Shown here: one piece after another, positions 46,461-58,424 of the stretch
Layout: each line of letters opens with the position of its first letter
Numbering within the stretch: position 1 is the stretch's first letter
Assembly (NCBI RefSeq): GCF_021869535.1
Contig: NW_026262593.1
Location: forward strand, 58,426,318-58,490,317
DNA length: 64,000 nucleotides
From: Mytilus californianus
Lineage: Eukaryota; Mollusca; Bivalvia; Mytilida; Mytilidae
Direction: 5' to 3'
Position numbers and translations under genes: made by a program
Notes under the pieces: generated by a model
What the model was told of the DNA's origin: nothing
What the model saw: only the letters and a program-made list of their open reading frames with translations
The model's database searches: none

Positions 46461-47002
46461 ACACACAATTTATCTATTTGTAGAAAAAAAATCTAAACAT
46501 TAAAAATGCATCATTATTCTATTATTCTTTTTTTTTATGAAAGCTATACCGATGTTCATATATCAAAATTCGATAAAGAATACAATTCAAGGCATCAAAG
46601 GCTGGGGGGTGGCATGACATTCAACAGGAGGGAGACATTGTGGGTAGACAGTGTAAAACATCCATAAAAAATACAGAACTTCTACGTAAATTCAAAAAGA
46701 GGGAAGTCCATAAGTTCTGACAAAACCAAACGTTCGACTATATCAACCAACGAAATTAATGGAAAACAACTGTCATATTCATGTTTTTATAAAGCTATGT
46801 TTGGAAGAAAAAGTTGTTGTTGTTTAAACTTGGTTCAATAGATAGGTAAACCTCCCACTTTGATGACAGTTATCCAAAAATCAAAGATTTTCTACCTCAG
46901 TTATGGATTACCTCAGCTGTATTTGCCAAAACCTTTGTTTATCTCGGGTCTTCTTTGCTCTTCACTTTCGTAACTTTATTAGTCTGGTTTTTTTTTTTAT
47001 TT
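46461..47002. other. Type B intron with interspersed repeat block
   Basis: TTTATCTATTTGTAGAAAA at the start, then AGAGGGAAGTCCATAAGTTC, CCCACTTTGATGACAGTTAT and TTCTACCTCAG, the same repeat body as at 41380-41718 and 50865-51110. No gene. Confidence 0.5.
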
Positions 47003-47052
47003 GAGTGTAACTGATAAGTGTTTTGTAGACAAAACACACGTCAGACGTACAA
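47003..47052 (+). ncRNA. Decayed hammerhead ribozyme in B unit 2
   Basis: GAGTGTAA, CTGATAA (G8 is A), GTGTTTTGTAGAC, AAAAC, ACACGTC, AGACGTAC. Same position in the unit as 41719. Predicted inactive. Confidence 0.6.
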
Positions 47053-47074
47053 AATGTTAATCCTGGTATCTATG

Positions 47075-47240
47075 ATTTAATCTATCATTTTCTACATAAG
47101 GAAAGGCCTGTACAAAGTCAGTAATATGACGGTTGTTGTCCCTTTGATGTGTTTGAGCTTTTGATTTTGACATTTGATGTGGGACTGTCCGTTTAGAATT
47201 TCCTTGGAGTTCGGCATTTTTGATATTGTACTTTTTGCTA
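47075..47240 (-). repeat. CCGAACTCC-family mussel repeat, partial, in B unit 2
   Basis: ATCATTTTCTACATAAGGAA, TTTGATGTGTTTGAGCTTTT, CCTTGGAGTTCGGCATTTTT. Equivalent to 42335-42500. Confidence 0.65.
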
Positions 47241-47348
47241 TGCATTCATAAACAGTCGTATTTATCAAAAATTTCTGTCACAATATGAAAATGAAGAACA
47301 GGACATAATCGGTAAACATACGGATAATTCGACTGTTCTAGTACATAC

Positions 47349-47452
47349 AATTGAGAATGGAAATGGGGAATGTGTCAAAGAGACAACATAGACCCGACCA
47401 TAGAGCAGACAACAGCCGAAAGCCACCAATGGGTCTTCAATGCAGCGAGCAT
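47349..47452 (-). mobile_element. Short insertion of the 6.2-kb retroelement terminus
   Basis: ATTGAGAATGGAAATGGGGA followed by GTGTCAAAGAGACAACA and ending GTCTTCAATGCAGCGAGC, matching 6160-6263. It splits the phrase that is continuous at 42596-42615 (GTACATGCATATCAAGATGT), so the empty site is known. Only the last 100 bp of the element are present. Confidence 0.75.
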
Positions 47453-47940
47453 ATAAGATGTAGGACTTCAAAAAACATGTCGTTTGTGAGTTGAGAAAAT
47501 GATATTTCTTGTCAATCAACCAATTCGTGAAGATGACCGTGAAACTTGTGAGTGTCGATATGATTTGTTCATCCTGCTAACTCGTTTTGAGCAGAATTTT
47601 TGCATGGCTTTTGAATGATTATGTATCTAGTGTGGTTGATTGGTTGATGTTTAGTTTTATGAACTAAATATAATTTAAAATGTAATGATTGGTTATGTGC
47701 TTTTTCTTTATAGATACAAAAGGATTTACGTTAAAGAAAGTTTCCAACGTGAACTTAACACCAAATTAATAAAACACAAATTTTGACATTTGTAAAGAAA
47801 TTGCAATTAACTTTTTGAAAAAAGGATGAAGAAACTTAACATCAATAAATTAAAACTAGGAGATGTGTGATACAATGCAATAACAAACTAGCAGCACATG
47901 GCGGCATATTTTTTCTTCTTGTCGGAATTAAGGTACTTAC
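47453..47940. other. Type B pre-exon intron block
   Basis: Matches 38093-38442 and 42620-43006. No gene. Confidence 0.6.
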
Positions 47941-48012
47941 AATTCTGTTTGAGCCGATAATCCTTCAAATAAGTTTGCATCTATCATTGTAATTTCATTC
48001 TCTGACAAATCC
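47941..48012 (-). CDS. LRR exon B3 (one 24-aa leucine-rich repeat)
   Basis: A 72-nt exon: acceptor ACTTTTTAG, donor GTAAGT. The phase-2 frame reads DLSENEITMIDANLF then EGLSAQTE and a split leucine codon. The usual ALT before the end is AQT, so one hydrophobic core position (L to Q) is replaced, which could weaken the repeat. Other landmarks are intact. Likely spliced; the L-to-Q change is the only concern. Confidence 0.83.
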
Positions 48013-50328
48013 CTAAAAAGTACATTTTTAAAATTCATTTTACATAACATTAATTTTGCAGAAATCATAGACAACTGGCAGTGTTGTACGTAGATCTGTT
48101 TGAAAACTGATTTGATTATTGAATGCCTATATGACATAATGACAGTTCTTGTAACCTTAATAATTCAAGTTGGAGAATAACATTTTCAAGGTCTACTCTT
48201 AAACCTGAAAACTCTTGTCCTAACACTTTTTTACAGCATTACGAAGAAGAATTTGAAAACAAAAACATTTGTATTTGTAACCATATTTAATAGCAGCTGG
48301 GTAAAAAACAAACTCCTGGCAGACATTTTGAATATCAGTCATCAATTTCAATTTTGTTACCCAAGTTGTCCCTGTCAAGTCCACACAATGCTTTATGCGT
48401 ACATTATAATTTTTGCACGATTGTGTTATGTTTTTTTATCATATCAAAATTGCGTTAAAATGTTTTGCCCTCTTCATTCAGTATATTTGCTAAATTGCGC
48501 ACATTTTTAGAGCTTTAATTGATAAGTTTTATTCAAGTTGTATGAAAAATTCCATCCTTAAACACAATCAGAAATTTACCGAATTTATATCTGTTGATAA
48601 ATGTTTTATATAAACTTGGAATACAGTCGACTTCCAATTATATCCAAACATGTATGACAAAATAGAAGAAAGGTGCGTGACAATTGTCAAAAGCACAATG
48701 GTTTGGTTATTATGAAAATGATTATTCTCAATCGAAGATGTGTAGTGCCAGCTTGTTTAATGTATTCTTCTCTTTGAATATTTGCCTCATTTCTAATAAG
48801 AATATATTGATTCCTACTGCAGTTTATTAGCTTGTCATAAATTGATGCAGGGTAATCTCTTAATGTACAAAGGTGATATCCCTCAAGTTATCTTATTATT
48901 TAATTGCACAACTCTTACGTCCTTTTATTTTATCACTTCAGAATGGTAAACCTTATACTTTATATGGACAAAACGAATAAAATATTTGTAGTAAAATTGT
49001 AGTGAGGCAGAGATGCTTGAAAACTGGTTGATACATAGTATATATACTGGCAAATGTGGTGTACAATAAATAGTAATTAAACGTGAATAGCTTGAATGAT
49101 TAACGTGCATTTAAACATTATACCAGTCCTGCTCTAAAACATAAAAAACATTAGGTGTTGTTCTTAGACAAATATACGTATACCGCTTTATGAATAATGA
49201 ACTTAACAAAAAAAAAAACAATTATCTTAGTGGCCATATTATATAAGAGCTAGGTCGAAACAAATGTTGGATGACTTTAAGTGAGATCTTATGACATCAG
49301 AGACTGATATCCTTATGCAATCATGTCAATATCAATTGGCAACAGGGTAACGATAGATGGATGATAAAATCAACAAAGAATGCTGGCAGAGAATATTAAT
49401 CACGAATTTTAATTCAGTTATCTAATGTGTCCGTAGGTACCCATACTTCTTAACTCATATAATGTAATATGTACAATGGTTTCCTTTATTTTCCTTACCA
49501 AATAATTGTAATGGAATAAATATAGGTTAAATCATATTTCCTTACTCATTATGAAGTAAAGCAAACGACAATTTAACCAAGGGTAACGTTTAGAGTTATA
49601 ATTGAAAAATTCCATTTTTGTTTCATAATACTTCCACACTCGATCGGAGTCAGATTTTTAATGTAATACATCGATATTTGTTGATAGTATGTAACATTAA
49701 CTGTGAGTCCAGTTGATTGTTTTAAAAAGAAAACAATCTTAAAGAAATTCATATGGAAATAGTCCACTGTAATGTGAATTACTTATCGAAGATTGATAAT
49801 GTTATTCGTGTTATTCCTCTTAAGAAAGATGGGTTTGATTTTAATTTGGTCATCCCTGATCATTTTAACTATCTTGTCATCAAACGATAAAGGCAACTTG
49901 CATAATCAATCTTCTGTTGACTTGAAGTTATCTTATCTTATTAATTACTGACATCCAAATGTACTCATTTGGTTTTTATTTTATAGAAATATTACACCTT
50001 AAACCAATAACCAAAATTAGATTAACATAAAATTTATCTATTTGTAGTAAATTTTTCTAAACATTAAAAAAAAAGAAATTAAAAGAAATGAATCAAAGCA
50101 TCAGTATTCTTTCATTCTCTAGATCTTTACTATTGGAGATTTACCGATGTTTAAATATTATAAATTGATTAAGAATACAATTGATGTTAACAAGCGAAGA
50201 CTGAGAGATTACATGAAATCCAATAGGAGAGATACCTGGTGCGTCGACAATGTAATACATGCACTAACATAATAAAGAACTCCAAGATAAATTCAACAAG
50301 CATTCTGAGAGCATTACATGGCAATACA
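48013..50328. other. Type B intron, no gene seen
   Basis: Follows 38515-41380 block by block (GACAACTGGCAGTGTTGTAC, GTTACCCAAGTTGTCCCTG at 48356, AAACTGGTTGATACATAGTA at 49020, ATTCCTTTTTGTTTCAT-like text near 49610). ORFs here are short and not shared with the sister units. Confidence 0.55.
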
Positions 50329-50861
50329 TAGTTCCCTAACGGTTAAAAATTCATTGTACTGGAACAAAATGCTAACTTGATCTATAACTTGGTGTAAAAA
50401 ATATAACAAATATCAAGTCAATATCTTCAAGCATGACGAAAACAAGTGTGGAAAACTGATTATTTAAGTGAATCCAAGGACCATAACTCTGCACAAAATC
50501 ATCAGATCGGAACAAAATTCAAATTTTTATCTGTAACTTGTCATAATAAAACTATACACCAATTATCAAATCAATATCTTCAAGCATGACGAAAAAAGTG
50601 CGGAAAACTGATTGAGTGAATTTTCTAAGTCCAAGGACCATAACTCTGCACAAAATCAGCAGACCGGAAAAAATTCGAACTTGATCTGTAACTTGTCATG
50701 ATAAAACAATACTCAAAATATCAAATCAATACCTTCAAGCACGAAGACAAATTGTGGAAAACTGATTTGCCAGACTGACGGATGGACAGACTGACAGACA
50801 GACAGACAGACGGACAAAGTGCAAACCTAAAGTCCCTTTCGACTTCGTCGGTAGGGGACTA
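50329..50861. repeat. Element carrying about 155-bp tandem repeats, bounded by inverted ends
   Basis: Three to four copies with landmarks CCATAACTCTGCACAAAATC, ATCTGTAACTTGTCAT and CAATATCTTCAAGCATGACG, then a CAGACAGACAGACAGACGGA stretch and CTTTCGACTTCGTCGG. It starts TAGTTCCCTAACGG and ends CGGTAGGGGACTA, a near-perfect inverted pair. It splits the repeat body that is continuous at about 46685-46700, so it is a later insertion. Confidence 0.75.
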
Positions 50862-51111
50862 AAAAGAGGGAAGTCCATAAAATCTTACAAAAACAAACAT
50901 GATTATATCAACCAACTGAACTATTGGAAAACAACTGTCATATTTAACTTGGTTTACAAGCTATATTTTGTAGGTAATCCTCCCACTTTGATGACAGTTA
51001 TCGAAATACCAAAGAGTTTCTACCTCACGAATTGATAACCTTAGCTGTATTTGGCAAAACTTTTCGGAAAAAATTTGGGTCCTCATTGCTTTTCACCTTC
51101 ATACTTTATTC
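50862..51111. repeat. Interspersed repeat block, continuation
   Basis: AGAGGGAAGTCCATAAAATC and CCCACTTTGATGACAGTTAT, as at 46690-46900. It leads into the hammerhead relic. Confidence 0.5.
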
Positions 51112-51162
51112 GTGTGTCAGTGATGAGTGTTTTGTAGACAAAAAAAAAAAGGCGTCTGGCGT
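51112..51162 (+). ncRNA. Decayed hammerhead ribozyme in B unit 3
   Basis: GTGTGTCA, GTGATGA (first C lost), GTGTTTTGTAGAC, a run of 11 A in place of GAAAC and stem III, then GCGTCTGGCGTTC. Predicted inactive. Confidence 0.58.
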
Positions 51163-51399
51163 TCAAAATTTTAATCTGGTATCCATGATGAGTTCATTCA
51201 TAGTTCGGTTCTTAAAAGATATAATGGAGATCAAGCAGCCGAAATTGTGTAAACATACATCATAGATATACAACACAATTGACGTAAACCCATTTAAACA
51301 AACATTTAAATAAATCCGACAAGGACGTGAACAACAAAAATGTGGAAGTTGGTAAGCGTCTCTTGATACAAGTGAGAGGTTTAGCTAGCTATAAAACCA

Positions 51400-51560
51400 G
51401 GTTCAATCCACCATTTTCTACATAAGGAAATGTATGTACCAAGTCAGGAATATGACAGTTGTTTTCCATTCGTTTGATCTGTTTGAGCTTTTTATTTTGC
51501 CATTTAATAAAGGACTTTTGATTTAGAATTTTCCTTGGAGTTTGGTATTTTTGATATTTT
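51400..51560 (-). repeat. CCGAACTCC-family mussel repeat, partial, in B unit 3
   Basis: CCACCATTTTCTACATAAGG, CCAAGTCAGGAATATGACAG and TTCCTTGGAGTTTGGTATTT. Equivalent to 42335-42500. Confidence 0.65.
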
Positions 51561-52188
51561 ACTTTTTGCTATGCATTCATCACCAGTCATGCTCATTAAA
51601 ATTCAGTCAAAATTTCACAATCAAGAACAGGACATAATCGGTAAAAATACAGATAAATCGACTGTTCTAGTACAAGCATATAAAGATGTAGGATTTAAAA
51701 AAAAAACATGTCATTCATGAGTTGAGTAAACAGATAGTGTCAATCACCTAATTCGTGATTGTGACCGTGAAACTTGTCGATATCATTCGTTCACCCTGAT
51801 AGCTCTTTTGGAGCAGACTTTTTGTAAAGGCTTTTAAAGAAAGTGCATCTAGTGCGTTAAATTGGTGGCCGTTTAGTACTATAAACAAAATATATTTTTG
51901 AAATGTAATGATTCGTTGTATTTTCATCTTTATAAATACAAAAGGATTTACGTTTACGAAAAGGTCCAACGTGAACTTAACATAAAATTAACTAAACACA
52001 AATTTTGACATTTGTAGAAAAGTTGCAATTACCTTTTCAAAAAAGAATAAAGAGATGCCTATAGATATCACATAAAAAATAATTGAACATAAATAAATTA
52101 ATAATCTATGTGTGATATAATGCAATTATTTTAGACATCAAGCAGCATATGGCGGCTTTTTTTTTCTTCGCGATGTTAAGTTACTTAC
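51561..52188. other. Type B pre-exon intron block
   Basis: AGAACAGGACATAATCGGTA, ATCGACTGTTCTAGTACAAG, AAAAGGATTTACGTTTACG, GACATTTGTAGAAAAGTTGC. No gene. Confidence 0.6.
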
Positions 52189-52260
52189 AATGTTGTTAGC
52201 GCCGACAATCCTTTAAATGTGTTGGCATCAATCCTTGTAATTTTATTTTTCTTCAAATTC
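52189..52260 (-). CDS. LRR exon B4 (one 24-aa leucine-rich repeat)
   Basis: A 72-nt exon: acceptor ATTTTCAG, donor GTAAGT. The phase-2 frame reads NLKKNKITRIDANTF then KGLSALTT and a split leucine codon. More basic than its siblings (three lysines before the conserved N, one before GL), so surface charge of this LRR would differ. All consensus positions are present. Confidence 0.86.
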
Positions 52261-53328
52261 CTGAAAATAATATTTTTAAAATTCCAATTTGCAGTACATT
52301 TAATTTTTAGAAATCAAAGACAACTGGCAATGATGTACGTAGGTCTGTTTGCAAACTGATTTGATTATTGCATGCATACATGACAGAATGACAGTGTTTT
52401 TAAGGTCTACTCTTAAAACTAAAAAACCTTGTCCTCAGATCCTTTTACAGCATTACGAATGATGAATTTGAATAACAAATTATTTGTGTTTGTAATTTTT
52501 TTTAACAGCAGCCAGGTCAATACAAATGTTGACTAACATGAAGAATATCAATGAATATCTGTAAACAATTTTCAATTCAGTTACCGAAGTTGTCCTTTTG
52601 AAGTCCATACAATGCTTTATGAGTAAATTATAATTTGCGCAATATTATCGTTGTTTTTTTTTTATGAAACCTGAAATGCCCTCACGAATCAGTATTTACT
52701 ACATCTTTGCAAAATTACGCATATTTCTAGAGCTTTAGTTGAAATGTTTTCATTTATTCGTTGTATAAAACTTACCAGACTAAACCAAAATCAGATATTT
52801 ATCGTAATGTATCGATATTTGTTGATACATGTTTTATATAAACTTGGAATACAGTTGATTACCTATAAATCCAAACATATATGACAAAATAGAAGAAAGA
52901 TACGTGAACATTGACCAAATTACAATGGTTTGGTTGTTCTGAAAATGATAATTACCAATCGAAATAGCAACAGCTTCTTACGAGTATTCCTGTCTTAGGA
53001 TATTGGCCTTAATTGTAATCAGAATATATTAATTCCTGCTGCAGTTTACTATTTTGTCATAAAACTGATGCATGGTAATCTCTCAATGGACAAAAGTGCG
53101 ATCCTTTAAGTTATTTTATTATTCAATTGCATATATCTTACTTCCTTAATTTTTATTACTTTAAAATGGTAAACTTTACAATATAATAAAACATTTGTCG
53201 AAAATTGGATGAGTCAGAATTGTTGGAATACTTGTTAATACATAAAAACATCTGCCAGAAATGCTCTAAAACCTATAACAATTTGTGTTGTACTTAAACA
53301 AGTAAACGGCTTTATAAAAAATGAATTT
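52261..53328. other. Type B intron, no gene seen
   Basis: Post-exon block and second half as in the other B units (ACAACTGGCAATGATGTACG; GTTACCGAAGTTGTCCTTT). It stops at the DNA transposon inserted at 53329. Confidence 0.55.
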
Positions 53329-54235
53329 GTAGAGTAATACTTTGGTTAGCTTGCTTGCTTTGTTCGTATATTGTACAATTGTATTTGGTATGACGTCCAA
53401 TCAAATCTAAATATAATATAAACAGGTTTATCTATAGATATAAGAAGATGTGGTATGAGTGCCAATGAGACAACTCTCCATCCAAGTCAAAATTTATAAA
53501 AGTAAATCATTATAGGTCAAAGTACGGTCTTCAACATGGAGCCTTGGCTCACACCGAACAGCAAGCGATAAAGGGCCCCAAAAATTACTAGTGTAAAACC
53601 ATTCAAACGGGAAAACCAACGGTCTAATCTATATAAAAAACGAGAAACGAGAAACACTTATGAACCACAACAACAAACGACAACTACTGAACATCAGATT
53701 CCTGACTTAGGATAGGTGCAAACAAATGCAGCGGGTTTAAACGTTTCATTGGTACCAAACCTTCACCCTTTTTCTGAAACAATAGTGTAATATCACAACA
53801 TAGAAAGACACACTATAAAATATCAACTGAAATAGCTTAACTCAATCAAAGGACATATTAATACCAGTGAACATACACTAAACAAATAAATTTGACCTAT
53901 AATACAATGTAAATACAAAATAAATAAAGTAAGGGAAGAATAATAAAAGTAACATGTTATACCGCTATGAAATGTTAAACAATTTAAGAAAAACAATATG
54001 CTCGAACAAAAAATCAGCCACTTGAAATTACTTTAAACACAGGTAAATGAAAATAATTTTGTTGTTAGGTATACGTGTACAGTTCAAATAGAGAAAGGAA
54101 ATATCTTTACAAAATAAATAATTTTGATGTTCATAGTATGCCTATCTATATTGTTTGCAGATGTCAATCTTAATTACAACGCTTGAGCAAACGTTTATAC
54201 AAACAAAGCAAGCAAACTTACCATAGTCATACTCT
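53329..54235. mobile_element. Non-autonomous DNA transposon with about 40-bp terminal inverted repeats
   Basis: The left end TAGAGTAATACTTTGGTTAG, then CTTGCTTGCTTTGTTCGTAT, is inverted at the right end as AACAAAGCAAGCAAACTTAC then CATAGTCATACTCTA. The interior has no ORF but contains the common mussel phrases GATGTGGTATGAGTGCCAAT and AGACAACTCTCCATCCAAGT. Fragments of the family are at 21930-22060, 24855-24960 and 31530-31600. A TA target duplication is possible but not certain. Unit text resumes at about 54240. Confidence 0.72.
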
Positions 54236-54857
54236 ATAAGCATTAGGAAATTACCTCTAAGTGGGATCTTATGACATCAAAGGTTGATATCCTTATTCAA
54301 TCATGACAAAATCGATTGGCAACAGGTTAACAATAGATGGATTTGTGTTCAAGTAGTATAAAGTCACCAAAGAATGCTGACTGTGAATAAGTATCACAAA
54401 TTTCAATTCAGTTTATCTAAGTTGTCAGAGGGAACCCTTAATTCTTAACTCATATAATATACTTTGCACAACAGTTCCTTTCATTTTGTTTAGCAATTTA
54501 TTATAGTAGAAGTAATATTGGTTCAAATCATATTTCCTTCCTCACTGAAAAGTAACCATTTAACCAAGGGTATCACTTAAAGTTATAATTGAACAATTTA
54601 ATTTTCGCTTCATAAACCTTCCAGACTCGATGGCAGTCAGAAGTTAAATGTAATACATCGATATTTGTTGATAGTATGTAACATTAAGTGTGATTCCAGT
54701 TATTAACCATAGAAATGACTTGAAAATATCTTATTTTACATACATCCACATGTTCTTATTATACAATTCAATCGACTAAAACAAATCCAAACAATTTTAG
54801 GTCCTCACTGCTTTTTACCTATGTACTTTATTTGACCTGGTTAAGTTTTTTTATTCG
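54236..54857. other. Type B intron, no gene seen
   Basis: Equivalent to 40740-41140 and 49260-49700 (GATCTTATGACATCA, ACTGATATCCTTATGCAATC-like). No gene. Confidence 0.5.
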
Positions 54858-54902
54858 TGCGTTACTGATGAGTTTTTTGTAGACAACAAAGCGAGTCTGG
54901 CT
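54858..54902 (+). ncRNA. Decayed hammerhead ribozyme in B unit 4
   Basis: GTGCGTTA, CTGATGA (intact), GTTTTTTGTAGAC, AACAAAGC in place of GAAAC and stem III, GAGTCTGGC. Only the first core box survives. Predicted inactive. Confidence 0.6.
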
Positions 54903-55174
54903 ACAAAATTTTAATCTGGTATCTATGATGAGTTTATTCATAGTTCCATTCTATTGAAAAAATTGTAAGAGCAACATAAAAGGACATAATCGATGAACGT
55001 GACGATAATCGGGATCAAGCAGCCATCATAGAAATTGGTTTTTAGATATACAACACTATTGACATTACACATCCAAAAAATATACAAATAAATGGCGTCA
55101 ACTAAAAACATGTGTTAGTTGAGATAAGCGTCTCTTCATACAAGTGATAGATTTAAATAGCAATAATACCAGAT

Positions 55175-55335
55175 TTAATCCACCATTTTCTACATAAGGA
55201 AATGCCTGTACCAGGTCAGGAATATGACAGTGGTTTTCCATTTGTTTGATGTGTTTGAGCTTTTGATTTTGCCACTTTCCGTTTAGAATTTTCCTTGGAG
55301 TTCTGTATTTTTGATATTTTACTTTTTGCTATGCA
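55175..55335 (-). repeat. CCGAACTCC-family mussel repeat, partial, in B unit 4
   Basis: CCACCATTTTCTACATAAGG, CCAGGTCAGGAATATGACAG, CCTTGGAGTTCTGTATTTTT. Equivalent to 42335-42500. Confidence 0.65.
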
Positions 55336-55432
55336 ACCCTCAACAGTCATGTTTATCAAAATTTTGTCACAATTTCAGAATCAAGAACATGACATAATCA
55401 GTAAAAATACTGACACGCAGGCAGGTTAATGC

Positions 55433-57029
55433 TGTTCTACGGTTAATTTAGAATTTGAAATTGTTTTGAATTTTTCTCAAGAAACTTTTAATTTCTGGTG
55501 TCTCAGAACTGCCCACCAGGTTACCATGGTACGGGCGACATCCAAAGATGGCGTGTGTACTTTCAACTTCACGAGCCCGGCACACCCCAAAGAACTACAC
55601 TAATGAATAAAATTAAAGTTGTATTTGGTTGATAAAAATATTATCTTTCCTGTAACAGCTGTGTCTTCCATGTCCATTTTAAAAGTGTTGTGCTCATTTT
55701 AAAAACAAGAAACATCAATCTCAGTATTCATGAGCTTTTCAAGAATAAATATGCCAAAGATATCAATAAATATTAACAGGCTGCGCCAATTAGATCTTTA
55801 TAAATGAATGATACATAAGTCCTTTCGCGCCGACATGTAAACAATGAAATGATTTACATCGATTATTCTACTTTACGGTGTCAAAGTGCCGGGAAAGAAA
55901 TAAACGACATTTTGATATTTTTTTACTTGAAATGGACACATTAAAGATGTAAAGTAATGTTATTTTTATCGTTTTTATACTTGAATGTGTTAATGAATCT
56001 GAAAAGAATCATGATGAATACGAATGTTATGAGGGGGAAAAAGGGGTAGGTTACCCTAACGTTAGCCATCATATACACTTTATAAGAGCTTTTGTATTCT
56101 CATGTTCAGTTCTAATTCCACTTATAAGACGACTGTAAATAAAATTAACTTGTTTACTTACTTAACTTCAATTCTCATAGGGTTTTTTACTACTTTGAGA
56201 ATACTTACGGCAATACAATCTTTTTAAAACAAATACTTCTCCTGATAAGAAAAGAACGTATGAAGCCCATTCTACACAAATTCTGGGTGTTTCATGTGAA
56301 ATACAAATCTGCTCAGACCTTATAAAAACTTTGAAAATGTTTTTTTTAAAACATTTTTACATACTTCACTGAAATTAATAAGGATCAGAAAACTGTCACA
56401 TATGTAAATGCATCTTTCAAGAGACAATGACTGCTTTAAGCTAGAATGTCTGGATTTGCTGAACATGCATCATTCATTCATTGCAGTCTCTTCAGTATAA
56501 AACATATAAATATAAAATATATAAATAAATTTGAAAGCAATTCAATTGATCCAAGATTAAAACCGGTCACAACTATAATACTAGGTAAATAAGTACTCAT
56601 TTGTTTATTGTTATAAAAAAAACCATAAAATAAGAGGTGAGACCATTTTTGTTTATTTAATAAAGGGGTATGCATGTGAAACAAAGACTTTACTTCTTGA
56701 GTTCATCATGCGTATTAATTGATTAATAAATACATAATGTCTATTTAAAGTCTCATAAAAACTTATGATAATTTTTCAATCATTTTTAAATGGTTTTCTC
56801 ACACTTAATATCAAAAGCATTGTACATGTCACATTTAACTGATAATCCTTATTACAATACATACAATACTTTTTTTTTTTGCTTTTTCATGATCGATGAT
56901 AAATGTTGACAAATATCTTCTTGTTGATTTTCTCATGTTATTGTTCTACAAGAAAATTCTTTATTCCTTAGTTTTTCTTTAAATTCACATGTAACATGGC
57001 AAGAATTATCTTAAATACATGTAAAAAGT
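55433..57029. other. Interior of the 4.87-kb element, no gene seen
   Basis: Includes a less AT-rich stretch at 55500-55600 (CCACCAGGTTACCATGGTAC, CACGAGCCCGGCACACCCC) and otherwise AT-rich sequence. No ORF or exon pattern is convincing. Confidence 0.4.
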
Positions 57030-57275
57030 AAAATAACAAAAATACCGAACACCGAGGAAAATTCAAAACGGAAAGTTCCTAATCAAATGGCAAAATCAAA
57101 AGCTCAAACACATCAAACGAATGGATAACAACTGTCATATTCCTGACTTGGTACGGGCATTTTCTTATGTAGAAAATGGTGGATTAAACCTGGTTTTATT
57201 GCTAGCTAGCTAATCCTCTGACTTGTATGACAGTCGCATAAAATTCCATTATATTGACAACAATGTGTAAGAACA
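57030..57275 (+). repeat. CCGAACTCC-family mussel repeat nested in the 4.87-kb element
   Basis: Same orientation as 7000-7560: AATGGCAAAATCAAAAGCTC, CTGTCATATTCCTGACTTGG, TGTATGACAGTCGCATAAAA. It is closer to the presumed consensus than the copies in the LRR units, so probably younger. Confidence 0.7.
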
Positions 57276-58424
57276 TGCAATTACCAGCCTGCCAGAATAT
57301 GATGTTTGAATTATTATTCTCACTCAGTTCACTGTTTATGTATAAATTTCCTTGTATGTGTTGAAATTACAAGAAAGAAGTGCACAGTCCTTTCCTTTGA
57401 TTTAAATCTTTCATTCTTTGTTTTCAATTCTTTGTCTTCAATGATCCAGTTTCAGTTTGAACATGTAATTCTTCATTTTGTTGTTATACTGAAAAGTGCT
57501 TCATTCCAAAGTTCAAATGTGTCATGACAGGGACTATTTCATATCTAGCAGTGTTATAGTTTTGTTATATATGGCCCCACACTTGTATCTTTAAAACATT
57601 CATTTCACTCTCTTTTCATGCATAGATCTTAAATTATCCCAATATATGGTTATACATGGTCTGACAATTTCCTTGTGTATGTTGATATTCAAATGAAAAT
57701 GCTTACTCTTTTTCTCTGATAACTCTTTCCAATTTCAGTTAGTTTTTTATTATAACATCATTGCTTCCAAGTCATCTTAATACTGAAAAAATAATGAAAA
57801 CAGTTTATTATAGTGGAGTGACCAAGCCAACAAATTTTCAACTTTAATGGACCACCCTAACTGCAGGCTTAATTATGAATTTTCGTTTAGAGAAATGTTT
57901 AAACTTTATATTTTGCCTGGTCGTAGAATCAAAAAATGGTGCACACTTTTAAAATTTGAGTCCAAAGTTCGGAAGTTGAGTGTATAAAATTAGTGTAAAA
58001 AATTCACAGGTGGTTATAAAAAATCAAGAAATAATATCTGAATTGTGAAATAGGCAAGACATTACTCCTTTAACGAAAGAATTAACAATAGCAGTTCACT
58101 TTCGAGTCAATTTGAAAAAATGTAATCATCAAATGCCCATTTTTAGGGAAATTCAGGTGGGCAACAAGAAAAAGGCAAAGACAAACCAGGAAATGGATTT
58201 CAACTGATATTTTGTACAATTCATGTACATTTAAGGATATATTTCTGGTTTTTACGCGATTTCTTAAGGAAGAATCGAAGTATCTTTTGTTTTTGTTTAA
58301 TTATATACAAGCAAGCGGCAAATATTCCACTAAGTAAATGAATAAAATGGTTTTAATTAAGTTCTGATAGGTAAACATATATTTTTCTGTTTTGAACATT
58401 GAGATTGTATGGGCAGGATTTTAA

